Shown here one piece after another: positions 46,005-57,420 of a stretch of DNA of 64,000 bases. Origin of the DNA: Cryptomeria japonica (Eukaryota > Streptophyta > Pinopsida > Cupressales > Cupressaceae); assembly GCF_030272615.1 (NCBI RefSeq), contig NW_026728908.1:62001-126000 (forward strand), written 5' to 3'. The translations under genes were made by a program, and so were the position numbers. How positions within the stretch are numbered: the first letter of the stretch is position 1; every line of letters begins with the position of its first letter. The notes under the pieces were generated by a model. It did no database searches. It saw only the letters and a list, made by a program, of their open reading frames with translations, and was not told the DNA's origin.

Positions 46005-47776
46005 TTGTGGTTTTATGATATTGTTTTGGGAGTTTTTCAAGGTCAAACTCACCCTTGGGAGGGTAGAGTGGCCTTGGGGTGAAGGGTTGTTTGACAGCCT
46101 ATGAGTGTAGAGGCTCTCTTTGGAAGAGAGTGATTTATAAGGGATTATGGGACCCTTGCTGCATAGTGTTTTGTTTATGCAATGGGGGTCATAAGGGGAG
46201 TTTGTAGGCTTGTATTCCTTTGGGGACATAAGGAATTGTTGGGACAAGTTTGGAACTTGTGGATGTGCTTTTGGTAGACTTGCAATGGCTTTATGTTCTC
46301 CTACTTGTAGAATTCTCCTCTAGGTATTTGGTCCACCTTCACCCCACTTGAAAAGTAACATAAGTGATGTTGTCTATCTTTGGGTTGGGAGTGTGTATGT
46401 TGTGAGTTTTCTTTCTTGTATGTGTATTGTTTGTGTGTCTCTCGTTTAGCCTTGGTTCTCCTAGCTCGGGGGTGGCTTCTTGTAAGCCTAGGTTGGGAGG
46501 TGAGGCTCCATGGTCACAACCTACAAGCTGTAATTTACAGGTTTTCTTTGGGAATAAAGGATGAAGAAAAGTCAAGATCGTGTGCATGGTCTTCTATTAG
46601 ATTGTTTGGAATTTTGTAAATATGTAATGCAACAAGCACTCATTTTTAGAAATGTAAAAGGCTTGAGGATGTGATTTTTGTTACTATTGCATAATGGATT
46701 TGAAAAGAAAAGAAAAAAAGTATATTTACTCTTGGTTGTATTATCATTGTAAAGAAATCAAAGAAGAAATTTAAAAGCATTCCTATATTGTATTTATCAC
46801 CATGGAGTAGATTAGGAAAAGTAAACTTAATTTATGTTCTAATGTTTATTGAAAGGGAAAATATGTATATATATGTAAATAAAATGGTAGAATAGTATTT
46901 TAATAAAAAGTAGTTTACCTATTTGCTCAGTTTTAATGGTGTACACTAGTGTGGTATGGGATCCTAATATGCAATGTTGAGTAAAACATATATATATATA
47001 TATTTGCAAGCATTTATTTATATTCCTTATGTTAAAAGTTGTTAGTAGAATATCTGCAGTAGATCCTAAATAATTAGCAAAATGTAAAATCAGCAAGTTT
47101 AAGTTTAAATTTAAAAATGGATTCATTCATTATGTACACTACATTATATTGCTGGTTAGTCTTAAAGAAAATAAAATCATTACGGTTACAATATACCATT
47201 CTAACTATTTCCTAGTTAAAAGATCAGATTTATTTCCTACATTAGCATTCAATGAAATTTTTGTTACTAGGAATGTAAAATCTAAGAGTATTTATTTGGA
47301 GCAGTATAGTCATTCTCTTTTGCTTATATTCTGATTTGCATTTAAAACAGGTGATGAAGTTATGTTATTATTTATGAAACTAACTAATATTATCCTAAAA
47401 TCTGAAAAAAATTTACATTGTAGCATTCTGTTTATTTATTTCATTTAGTAATCTGGAAAACAACAGTAAGCATACCCTTATGTGAATGCAATAATTTTCA
47501 CCTGTGTATTTCTATCTATTTATAAAAAAAAAAGAGAAAGCATTACAAGTGGGTTAATATGGTACTGCTAAACTCAACTAATCTGCAATAGAACATTGTG
47601 TTTAAAATAGTGGTTATATTTATTTCATCAAACCATAGGTCTATACCTATTTAATCATTAATATAAAATTAGTACTGTTGGTTAGTATAAACAAATTGAT
47701 TTAAACAAAAAGAATTGTTGTGTTGAGTATCTGAGAAATACATCAGATTTCACCTAAATCCTTGGCCCTATGTTTG

Positions 47777-47822
<46 letters not shown>
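47777..47822. repeat. (TG)n(TA)n microsatellite
   Basis: TGTGTG followed by about 40 bases of TA. It lies about 110 bases upstream of the 74-bp minisatellite. Confidence 0.95.
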
Positions 47823-47825
<3 letters not shown>

Positions 47826-47929
47826 TTTCTAAATGTATCTCAGTATTTGTAAGCATTGCGATAAATATTTATTTAAAAAAATAATAATAAATAATGATAT
47901 TAAAAAAATAGAGAAGGGTTTGATGGCCC

Positions 47930-48215
47930 TTGCTGGGTCATGGCGGCCACCATCGATGGTGCCATCATAGACTGCGACGGACGCCACAGTCGATGGCGCC
48001 ACCGGAGCCGGTGGCGGACACCACTTTCGGTGGTGTCGTCACATACTACGACTAACGCCACAGTCGGTGGCGCCGCCGCAGCCGGTGGCAGACACCACCA
48101 TCTGTGGTGTCATCACCATCTATGACGGACGCCATAGACTGTGGTGCCACCTTAGCCGATGGCGGACACCACCGTATGTGGTACCTCCATCAATAGTGGC
48201 ACACGCCACACAGCA
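47930..48215. repeat. 74-bp GC-rich minisatellite, about 3.8 copies, each with a hairpin
   Basis: The marker ACGCCA(C/T)A occurs at 47,981, 48,055, 48,129 and 48,203, a constant 74-bp step. Each unit also carries GACACCAC-loop(5)-GTGGTGTC: 48,017-48,037, 48,091-48,111 and 48,165-48,185 (the last with GTGGTACC). A partial copy precedes. 74 is not a multiple of three and the reading frame changes between units, so this is not a coding repeat. The GC content is far above that of the flanks. Confidence 0.93.
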
Positions 48216-48347
48216 CAGCACAACCCCCCCCCCCCGCTCAGTGTAAAACCTACATTGCTCCCTTTCAAACCTCTACTCTCTTCGGCCCTGAGTCCTCTTC
48301 CACCTGCACACACACACACAAAGAAAAATATGTTAGAAGAAAAGAAG

Positions 48348-48376
48348 CCCTAACCCAATTTCGGGTTAGGGTTAGT
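48348..48376. repeat. Telomere-motif palindrome
   Basis: CCCTAACCC, a short spacer, then GGGTTAGGGTTAG: an inverted pair of plant-telomere-like (TTTAGGG-related) motifs. About 45 bases on, AAACCCTAGATAGGGTT repeats the theme; AAACCCTA is the telo-box of plant promoters. Too short to be an interstitial telomere array. From 48,377 to 49,670 the rest of the element is AT-rich and non-coding, with a TA-rich patch near 48,590-48,640 and an A-run at 49,621-49,637. Confidence 0.6.
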
Positions 48377-49670
48377 TATTGAAAAGAATAAAAATAAGGG
48401 TAAAGTTATAAGAATAAAACAAACCCTAGATAGGGTTGTAAAAAGAATATAATAATATCATAAATAAAAAGAGGGGGAATACCATTTCAAATTTTGAAAT
48501 GCTAAATGTTAGAAAGATTATTTCTCCAATTGTTGTTGGGATAATATTTTAAACTAGAACCTATATTATAGGTAAATACATTTATGTGTATATATATATA
48601 CATTCATATGCCAATGATCATATATATACATATATATATTAACGTTTAAGTTAAATTTCTTTTGTCAATTTTAATATTGGAATTATAAAAAAAAAAGTAA
48701 AATATTTATTTTAACCTATAAGGTTAATATTGGCCTAATATTAAAAAGTTGAAATTTAATATCTAAAGAGGGATTAAATTCGACTATAACGTGAAATGAA
48801 TTTAATAGGCAAATATTATATTTGTTTTTGTTAACTTTATTAGTCAAATTCAAACTATTAATTAATGTTAATACACTGAGTTTGAAATAATATTGATTCA
48901 ATGGATCCTAGGTTTATTTAAGTTATATAAATACATTCTGGGAATTCTAATGGGATACATTAGTTGGAATAATTTAATGAAGGTTTTTGAATGATTATTA
49001 TTGATTTAGTGTGAGGGTGTGGTAGTGGAATAATATACTTTTCTAAAAAAAAAACTTGTGGGCCTGATCTTGTGTACTTATTTAACCAAGTGGAACCTTT
49101 TATTAAATAATTTAATTATTATAATAACGTTTGACACTTTAATTTTATTTGATCAACTAATTAATGTTAATACATTCAAATTGTATTAATATTGAATTAA
49201 TTAAGTTATAAATGAAGAAATTATAATATCAATGATTGGGTAAACTTGACATTAGATAAATAATTATTGATTCAAGAAGTTGTATTAATGTCAATTTAGT
49301 AGAATTTGGGTCATTTAAATATTATAAAATGTAACTAAAATTGAAGGGGCATTTGAGCGAATTTATTTAATATCAAAAAGGATATTGTCCCTATAAAATT
49401 AATTTATTTTGTTTTGATAATAGGAGTTATCATAATGGTTACTTAAGTAAAATCTAATCTTGTTGCTTAGGAGTTCAAATTGAAACCTAAGACTTCTAGT
49501 TAAATTTGAATCCATCACTCACTTTAGAAACCCATTTTAATACCAATTAAGATTTCGTTTAGAACAACTTGTTAAGTTGTCACATTTAATTAAGCATAGG
49601 TCGCAAGTAATTAAGTGTTCAAAAAAAAAAAAAAAAATTGTGTTTTTTGCCCAAAAGTTTGGGCATGACA

Positions 49671-50009
49671 CACTGATCCGGTGGACTTCATAGTCTTATC
49701 CTGTTATCTAGATTGATGAGTGGGTGTTGCTACTCCGGGGGAGTAGTCAATGTGTGTTTTAGTTGTTCATATTTGTGAATTTGTTCTAAAAGGGAGAGAT
49801 TATCTGTAAGGGAGAGAGAATAATGATTTGTATGTGTCTTTGGCATTGTTGTCAAAGGGGGAGAGATGCGTGTGAAAAAAATTCTTATTTATTTAAGGTG
49901 GAGAGCTATGTGTGCATGATCTCAGGGGAAGATTGTTGGAGTTGATTTCTTTCTTTGTATTGATTAATTTTCAAATTCATATGTTGCCATCAATGCCAAA
50001 GGGGGAGAT
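49671..50009 (+). promoter_or_regulatory. Copia A 3' UTR and polypurine tract
   Basis: The rest of the copia A 3' UTR after the nested element. CACTGATCCGGTGG resembles CACTGATCGAGTTTGG at the same place in copia B (near 44,066). It contains GCATTGTTGTCAAAGGGGG near 49,843 and ends in the polypurine tract AAAGGGGGAGA at 49,998-50,008, just before the 3' LTR. Confidence 0.85.
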
Positions 50010-51368
50010 TGTTGAATATTAGAGTTGTTGTAATGTGTTGTTTTCATTGATGTCAACATATTCTTGTGTTATTGTAGAGAATTGGTTTGTTGCAGAGAGT
50101 TGAGTTGGTTTGCTTCCAAATGTGCTGATGTAGATTAATGGGTTTTGAGATACTTATATGTAGTTGATTCAGTATGAGTTTCAGTGTTCTGGAAGATGGT
50201 TTGGTCAAGTTATGTGATCCGGTGTGGTGGTTGGTTTTTCTATTCATTCTATATTGCAGAGTTGTGATTTCCAGATTGTATTGCTCCGAAATTAATTCTT
50301 TATATTGTGAAAATTTTAGAGAGTGTTTGGGATGTTCATGTGTTTCCTCAGTTTGGGTGGTTCATGATTTAGAACTTCACAAGTGTATCTTTCAGTTTGT
50401 TGTTGATGTTCTTGAGCTCCGGTGATGGAATAATGATTATTCTTGTTATTCGAGTTGTTACGGTTATTGCAGTGGAATCTGCATTGCTTGTTGATGTTCT
50501 CTAATCATGTTCTATGTGTTTTGGTGGTATGTGTTGATCATGGTTTGTATTATTGAAGATTTTATTGGTCTGGTGGTATTCTTCGTGTTATACGACTTTT
50601 GGTCGACCTGATGGTTGTTGTGTGTTGTGGATGATCTTGGCGAGATAATCGGTGATGTTGTGTGTTTGAGGATTTGATTTGGGTCCATGTTATGTCCTTT
50701 CCAACATTGTACTGGTCTGCATATGGATTTATGTATCGTGTGGTGTAATTTTGTATTTAGGTCTCATGTGTTGAGCCGACCTTGAGGTTAAGGTTGATGA
50801 TTTGTATAAATTGTGTTGTAACCATGTAAGACGTATGTCTGTGGATTATATGAGAGTATTGTATGTGTGAAAAAGTGAATTAATTTGTTGGTAGTGGAGA
50901 AGAGTAGAGAAATATTGTTGTGCATACTGTGTGCTTAACTAGAATTGTAATCAGGCATTTGAAGATGCTATTTTTTTAGTTCATGTAATCCAGATTGTTG
51001 TTCGATCTTTGTAAGGCAGTGAGCCTTCCTAGGGTTGTTTTCCTTTGTGTTTTTTGATCAATGAGCTATAGGCAGTGTGCCTGAATGCATTTTCATGCCC
51101 CATTGTAATATTTATGCATACTACTGCAGAGTATCATCATGTTGTGAGTAGGTTCCCACCGTGGTTTTTTCCTTGACTGGGTTTTCCATGTCAAAAATCC
51201 ATGTGTTATGTGTGTTGTTGATGTGGTGTTTATCTTCGTTATAGCTATTCCTTGTCAGATCAAAAGTTGAGATTAATTTGTTTAATTTTGGTGAAAATTG
51301 ATTCACCCCCAACCCCCCCCCCCCCACCCCCCCCGCCTCTCAGTTTTGTTGCATTGTTGCTGCCAACA
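50010..51368 (+). repeat. Copia A 3' LTR
   Basis: 1,359 bp, TGTTGAATATT to GCTGCCAACA. A C-run interrupted by single bases (51,305-51,336) sits at the same place as the C-runs of the other copia LTRs and has expanded here. Confidence 0.93.
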
Positions 51369-51373
51369 CACCT
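51369..51373. repeat. Target-site duplication of copia A, right (CACCT)
   Basis: Matches 29,126-29,130. Confidence 0.9.
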
Positions 51374-53130
51374 CTATTTACCTAGATTTTCCTAAAAGAG
51401 GGACTGATTTAACTAACACCTTTAGCAAAGGTATAATTCATGTTTTGTCCTAAGTATAATTCATTTAAATTATACTTGGGTAAATAATAGACAAAACAAG
51501 TACCAAGAAAATATCATGCTCAAATCTCTTGTCAAAATCCAATACTTGAATCCCAAAATGATTCCATAGGTTAAAAGTAGCATGTTCCTTATACCTATTA
51601 TAAGCGCATCATAATCAACTCACTAACTTGGACTCTTCAATTTGGTTGCATTATCTCTATTCAAAGATGTCTTATGATGTTTTATATGTATCATAAGTTA
51701 GTCAAAAATTGTAACTCTCTTAAAATTCTCTTATGTGTCAAATATGCTCTTAAGTTCATAGATTTTGATCCATGAAGCTAATTAACCCCCTTTTTTGAAT
51801 TTAATACCTTGAAGAGACCTCTCACTATATCTTTCTTTCTCTATTCAAGGCATGTCTGGACATTTTTTAGGGCCAAAAATCAGCCTTTAGAGCCTTAAAA
51901 TTACATTTTTTTGTGTTTTATAGCTCTAAAATTATATTTTTTTATACTCAAAAATAGGATGTAAGGTTGAGACACCTTTTCTAATATTCCCTCACTTTCT
52001 GAAAAAACTTGCAAGTATAAAGGAAACAGTAATGCTATTAACTTTGCTAAGATACATGAGTTTCATAGACTTAACACACTGCCTAAACTTATTTATACTA
52101 ACTAGTTCTTTCAATGCATCTACAACATCCTACAAGTTCTAGCTTCCAAATTTCCCCATTGTCACCCCCATCCTCTACCATGTCATAAAAATTGTACTAG
52201 ACATATATGTTCTTCGTCCTCACATGAAAGGCCAAGTTCTTTGCCAAAATTATGACACTTTGACTATCAAAAGGAAATTTGATCGATCCTTGACTCACCT
52301 CCATACCTGAATACAATGTATTAAGCTAGATGGCCTCCTTATGTATGAGTAATTTCCATGTAGTTGGCCTCTATAGTGAATAAAATGACCATAATCCATC
52401 ACTTATCCATCCAACTAACAGCACCATTAAATAAATTAAACACATATATACTTATGATGTTGATATCACCTACCAAATTGAATCTATGAATTATATTGAG
52501 TGTCGGACCCTTGTAGAATTGTCATTATTCTAGATAAATTATCAAGTCTACCCCACAAAAATTTGAGGACCCTTTTAGCTACATCTCAATGATCTTATCG
52601 ACGAATAGTTATGAATTGGATAAGGACTCCCATGGCTTGGGGAATGTCTACTATAGCATACATCAAACTCCAAATATCACTCACATGAGACTCCCAATCC
52701 ATTTCCTCCATCACACTACGTTTTAATGAATATTAATATACAAATAAATTAGCCTCCACCAAAATAGGAACACTTAATGGTTTACAAATTGTCATGTTGA
52801 ATCTCTCCGACAAAGAGTTCACACACTTACTCTAGACCAACCAAAGCTTCATATTTTATTTATCTCTTATGATCTCCATACCCAAGATATTCTTACATTT
52901 CCAAAGTCCTTCATGTCAAAATATCATAAAAGTTAATACTTCAAATCATAAACCACATCCTTGTATTACCAAAAAATAACATATCATCTGCATACAATGT
53001 GATAACAAGGAATTAATCACTACCCATTTTATAATAAACACGACAATCTTATTTGGATCTCAAAAATCCCAAGCTCAATATAAATTAATCAAATTTTAGG
53101 AACCATCTCCTAAGGGATTTTTTAAGACCA
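51374..53130 (-). pseudogene. Old antisense copia pol remnant (RT and RNase H)
   Basis: Read on the minus strand from 53,130: SLRRWFLKFD, then LYADDM (RT catalytic box, near 53,000-52,985), then MEEMDWESHVSD...SLMYAIV (near 52,700), VAKRVLKFLWG, and DSQSVIILAKNLAFHVRTKNIYV (RNase H end, near 52,260-52,200). These follow the order of a copia RT-RNase H C-terminus, but nearly every line has stops and shifts. It is the oldest copia sequence here and the target into which copia A inserted. The 5' parts of this element are not seen. Confidence 0.75.
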
Positions 53131-53675
53131 TACATAATTTTTTTTAATTAATTTTTTTTTTTTTACGGCTCCCCATATAGTGCCAAGGTTGTTCCATGTA
53201 GATCACTTCCTCCAAGTTACCATGTAGGAATGTTGTCCAACACTAATGGCATTACTTATTTAGATTGGGGAAGAATATAGGGTGAGTGTAACTCTCAAAG
53301 TGTGAGGGATGGCCAAATCTAGGAATGTCAATGTTAGGTGCATTACCCCCAATGATAAAGGAGAGTAGTTCTACCACCTAAGCTTGGGAGAATCCAAGTG
53401 TTCTACATAGATATAATGGATGGAGATTAATCTGGCCTTACATTGGTGTTATGAGGTTTATTGGTGGATCCAAGCACATAGTCCCAAATTAGTAAAGCAT
53501 AGTACCTAGGTCTTTATCATGGAATGAATTTTAGGTGAGATGCTCATCCCAATTGTAATGCTCATTGATTTGGGTGAGTAATCTCATTTTGTCGAGTAAA
53601 TCTTAGGGATATGAAATTTTTTAGTGTCATGTTGGATTCTCACTAAGTTTTCTTATTTGTAGATGATCTTAAAGA
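53131..53675. other. Non-coding stretch left of the solo LTR
   Basis: A T-run (53,140-53,165) followed by about 500 bases with no recognisable domain on either strand. The sequence continues at 55,164 if the solo LTR is removed. Confidence 0.55.
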
Positions 53676-53680
53676 GGTAT
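53676..53680. repeat. Target-site duplication of solo LTR, left (GGTAT)
   Basis: GGTAT before TGTAGACG; repeated at 55,159-55,163. Confidence 0.88.
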
Positions 53681-55158
53681 TGTAGACGTATAAAAATGAC
53701 CACATTCCTAAATGAATATTTTATGTTCATTTTTCTATTTGATTAAATCCAATTTAATTAAATTATCCACATTCTTCTATTTTATTAAATAAATTACTCA
53801 ATTTATTTAAATAAAATTCACTATACCCATTTAATGAATAAATCATTTTATTCAATTAAATCCCCCTATCCACTTTTAATTAAATTCAAATTTAATTAAA
53901 TAGTTATCCTAAATTGAATAAATCTAATTTATTTAATTTCTCTAAATCGCAACCAAATTGAATTAAATCATTTAATTCAATTAAATCCTATTATCCCCCA
54001 TCCACTTGCAAAATCCCAAACCCCTTCCTAATCCCTTCTAGAATCTTCTAATCGATTCTAATTAACCTAACCCTCCTCTAAACTTTGTCACATCCCTAAG
54101 CAAAGGGAGGTCACTTCTCAAATAACCCAAAGTCTTGGATAACCATTGAAGGTTTTCAACCTTCAACCACCAAAACCCTTAAAGTCTTTGAAAACCATTG
54201 AAGGCTTCCAACCTTCAACCACTTAATCCCCAAAGTCTCCAATAACCATTAATGGTTATTTCAAACCCTCCCACATGGTTAAAACATTTGTTTTGACTCA
54301 ACCTCTACCCAACCCAAGGGTCTCATCAGGCCATTAATGCATTGACCAGGATTATCTCTTAATCATTTGCACAAAGGTTTATCCTTGGATTAACTCCTAA
54401 TCCAGTGGGTAAGCCTAACTTAGACTTGACCCTTAGCCTTTAGATAACCATGAGGTCTTCTCAGGCCTTTAATGCCTCCAACCTCTTCTCTCAACCCAAT
54501 CCTATGTTGACACTTGTCACCATTTCATTGGTACAAATTGTGCACATGGATCCCCAACTTTCAAACCTGGCCCTTGATTAAACCTTTCAATCCTGGCCAT
54601 CCATTGCCCTGTTTTTGCTATAAATAGAGCTCTCATTCCTCCATTCTTAACAATCATCTTTCAAATTTGAAGCATTATACTTATGCTCAAATACTTTCAA
54701 GCTTTTTCATCATCTTTATGCTCATCATTTAGCCTCTTTTAGATCATAAATTAGACTAATATGCATGCTTAGATTAATTTCTTTATCATTTTAGTTCAAT
54801 CATAGACTAAATATAGTATGCTAGGATAGTATCCATACTAATCTTGTCATCTTATCATTTAGATTATTGCATTTTAGCATCATACATAGCTTACAACACA
54901 TCTCATACTAGAATCAATTAAAAGCATCTCTCATTCTCATATTTGCCATCCCCAAACCATTTTGCTCAGTAATTTGAGAGCAAAAACGTTGGTTTGAGGG
55001 ACATTGTGAGATAGAGAACCATGGGACCCTCCTTGGGAAGCTGAGTAACACTACGTTACTCCATAGCTTGCATCAAGAAGTCCTGTGTGTGTGTGTGGAC
55101 TAGTATTCTAACATATTTTCATATATTAAGTTTTATTCGCCCACTTTTCCCGCATACA
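53681..55158 (+). mobile_element. Solo LTR, probably Ty3/gypsy
   Basis: 1,478 bp beginning TGTAGACGTATAAAAATG and ending CCCGCATACA, with GGTAT on both sides. No internal region lies between the duplications, so recombination between two LTRs has removed the rest. The first 330 bases are an interleaved AATTAAAT/ATTTAATT tract. A TATA box, CTATAAATAG, lies at about 54,618-54,627, followed by a C/T-rich start region; this is a normal LTR promoter. A similar AT-rich start (TGTATACACC) opens the minus-strand LTR ending at 63,135, so the two are related families. Confidence 0.88.
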
Positions 55159-55163
55159 GGTAT
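55159..55163. repeat. Target-site duplication of solo LTR, right (GGTAT)
   Basis: Matches 53,676-53,680. Confidence 0.88.
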
Positions 55164-57084
55164 AATACCTCAATATCGTCAAGAAGGGACAAATTTACTA
55201 TAAGAACAACGTATTAAGGTGAGATATTGTGGATGATTTCATGCGTGCTTAAAAAGTAAAGGCTAAGAGACAAGTACATATGGGTAACAAAGTGGTACAA
55301 GGTGATAAATCCAATGGTGGTCGAAAGTTAAGTATCTCAAAGAGCATCATTGAGTTTGATAAGGAGACTAGAGTACTAGTGATGTTTGTATTGGCCACAA
55401 AGAAAGAGTTCAAGGAACTTAGCGAGGAAAGTATAAATATAAAAGTTCATGAGAGACAAATGGTCTGAAAAATATTTCATTAGAGTTTGTATGGTTGCAG
55501 AGAATGTAAATAGTTAGGGATCCACTAATAGGGACATGTAGGATAAGATATAGAGTTGGTCTATCCATATATGAGGAAATGGACTAAATGTTAGCTTAGG
55601 GATTCTAGTCATCCTAAGGAAAGGAAAAGAGGCCTGAGTGGTTCAAAGAAATAAGAGGGCCAAATGGGACATTAGTACTCAAATAGTTTTTGCCCAACTT
55701 AGGGAGTGTGATGAGGTAGCATCAAGGATGTAAGAAGAAACTATATTGATAGATTCCCAGCCAGTCATGGAGTAGAGGGAAACACAAGAAATATCTTTGA
55801 GATTAGGAGAACAAGAGAAATTTTTCATGCTATATCTAGAAGCTTATCAAGGAAGTCAAGGGTTGTCCCAACATACAAGTGGAAAGGCTCAAGGATTTAG
55901 TCAATATGGGTTTGAGGGAATTTAGTTCAATAAATAACCTATTAATGGGTACTTAAGGGTGAGGATGTGGTTATACCATAAAGGTTGTGAACGTGATCTT
56001 CAGTGGTAGTATAGGAAGGTGGAAAAGATTATATGAGGGATTTGGTGGATGTATAGTGAGACCATGGGTCCATGTTGTGAAACAATTATTGGGTCATTGA
56101 TTTGGGAGTAAAAAAGGGACATGGTGCAAGGAAATAGTGGAAAAGAGATAAGGGTGCACCATGGAGGAAAATCACATGGTAGGATCATATAGCACTAGAG
56201 ATCATGGCAAGGCCATGAGAAGCAAGTGTGGCTAATGGTGAAAAAGTATGTAATGGTCTAACTAGGTCACATAGGTAAGTGTAAGTCAAAGGAAATGAGA
56301 GTACCTCACTTGTATGCATGAAATCTATGAAGGAGAATGTCAAAGAAACTATTAAGGAATGTAACTCGGTTATAGGTCAATTTATAAGTCCAAGGGATAG
56401 GATAGAAGAATTTTCAATGAGGTAAGAACCAAAGATGGAAGAGTTAAAAATTTGCATAGTGGAAACATGCTAGAAGGGAATGGTAGTGAACATACTTAGG
56501 GATTTAGGAGGATGAGCTAAGTTGGAATGTCAATAAACTATTGCAAGGGATATTATACAAGAAAGGTAGGTTATTCAAGATAATTTAGTGGTTCTTTGAC
56601 CATTTGGATGTTACATGTTGGACTAGTCTTGGGGAGTGTGTGTTAATTGGATGAAATACACTCAAAGTTGTGCAATTTAAGGAGTTCAATAAGATAAAAA
56701 TGAAGGATGTGAATTATATGGATGTCTTTATGGAGTTGCATTCTTTTAATTACAAGATGGAAAATTGACATAATATTAAAGGTGTCATTAGACATATATA
56801 GGAAATAAATCAATAGAGAGAAGTTAAAACATGGGTTGGTATATCACATGTTGAAATATACTTAGGGATTCCTCGGTACTAGGGTGGTGTATATTTATAT
56901 TTGGTGCAATAGAAGGAGGGTGAGGAGCTAAAGGTGAATAATGTGAACTTGGGAAGTTTAATATATAGAAGGAATGTGAAGTATGGGACTATTGGTTGCT
57001 GGATAAAGTAGAGCCTAAATAATGGGATTGGTGTTAGGTTGGTCTTCCAATGTGATACTAGAACAAGGTCCAAGTGGAAAGGAG
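55164..57084 (+). other. Degraded sequence upstream of the gypsy integrase, probably old gag-pol
   Basis: G- and A-rich on the plus strand, as retrotransposon coding strands often are. One 62-codon frame at 55,280 (MGNKVVQGDKSNGGRK) has no recognisable domain. Its place before an integrase on the same strand suggests decayed gag-pol, but I see no RT or protease motif. Confidence 0.4.
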
Positions 57085-57420
57085 ATTCATGATATTTTGT
57101 TCAAATTAGAAAAAATTGTCCTTATGGTTCAAATCCATATCTTTTCCTCATTCAATGTTCCTTTGTTAGACAAAGGTAAGGTCATTGGTCAAAATGATGT
57201 CCCTTTCAACTTGTGCATTCATGACATGAGATCTTTCAACTTTTCTCTATTTTGAGATTGCAATCTTTGTTATTTTAGAAGAGTCACTATATATTATTTT
57301 GCTAGTAATGGACTAGCTTGTATTAAAAAATCTTTCATGCACTTCTCAGGTGATCTTCTCATGGTTCTGAGACTGCTATTATGTATAGCATTCCTAGCCT
57401 CTTTATTGATAGATTCAGAT
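57085..57420. repeat. Inverted repeat, left arm (gypsy pol fragment)
   Basis: Its reverse complement, with roughly 80-85% identity by eye, lies at 59,915-60,235; the arms are 2.5 kb apart. Well-conserved parts include TTCAAATCCATATCTTTTCC and AGTAATGGACTAGCTTGTAT. This arm leads into the gypsy integrase. Confidence 0.8.

Larger units (their letters stand above)
36786..49670 (+). mobile_element. Non-coding TG...CA element inside copia A (split by copia B)
   Basis: Inserted in the 3' UTR of copia A. It begins TGTAGAGCCCCTCC and ends GGGCATGACA, so the ends form a short inverted repeat (TGT..CCC / GGG..ACA) as in gypsy LTRs. Without copia B and one TGATA it is about 5.2 kb and holds no coding domain on either strand. 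It contains a GGGGGTGGCTTCTT motif (46,469-46,482) shared with the LTR-like repeats near 14 and 16 kb, a TA array, a 74-bp minisatellite and a telomere-like palindrome. It could be a giant solo LTR or a non-autonomous large derivative. No perfect target duplication is seen: CATCT on the left against CACTG on the right. Confidence 0.65.
29131..51368 (+). mobile_element. Copia A: Ty1/copia retrotransposon with nested insertions
   Basis: A complete copia element from the TG of its 5' LTR (29,131) to the CA of its 3' LTR (51,368), flanked by CACCT on both sides. The order gag, protease, integrase, RT, RNase H is that of Ty1/copia. Two insertions spread it over 22 kb: a LINE tail at 33,837-35,977 and a non-coding element at 36,786-49,670 that itself holds copia B. 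Without these it is about 7.2 kb. Its coding parts carry many TAG stops. By eye the LTRs differ at roughly 8% of positions in the first 200 bases, so it is clearly older than copia B. Confidence 0.95.

Noticed and set aside
47940-48125. Possible coding repeat in the minisatellite
   Set aside because: The period is 74 bp, not a multiple of three, so each unit is read in another frame.
47930-48215. CRISPR-like array
   Set aside because: Units are near-identical throughout with no unique spacers, and the context is a plant retroelement.
48348-48376. Interstitial telomere array
   Set aside because: Only two or three motif copies in inverted orientation; no tandem TTTAGGG run.
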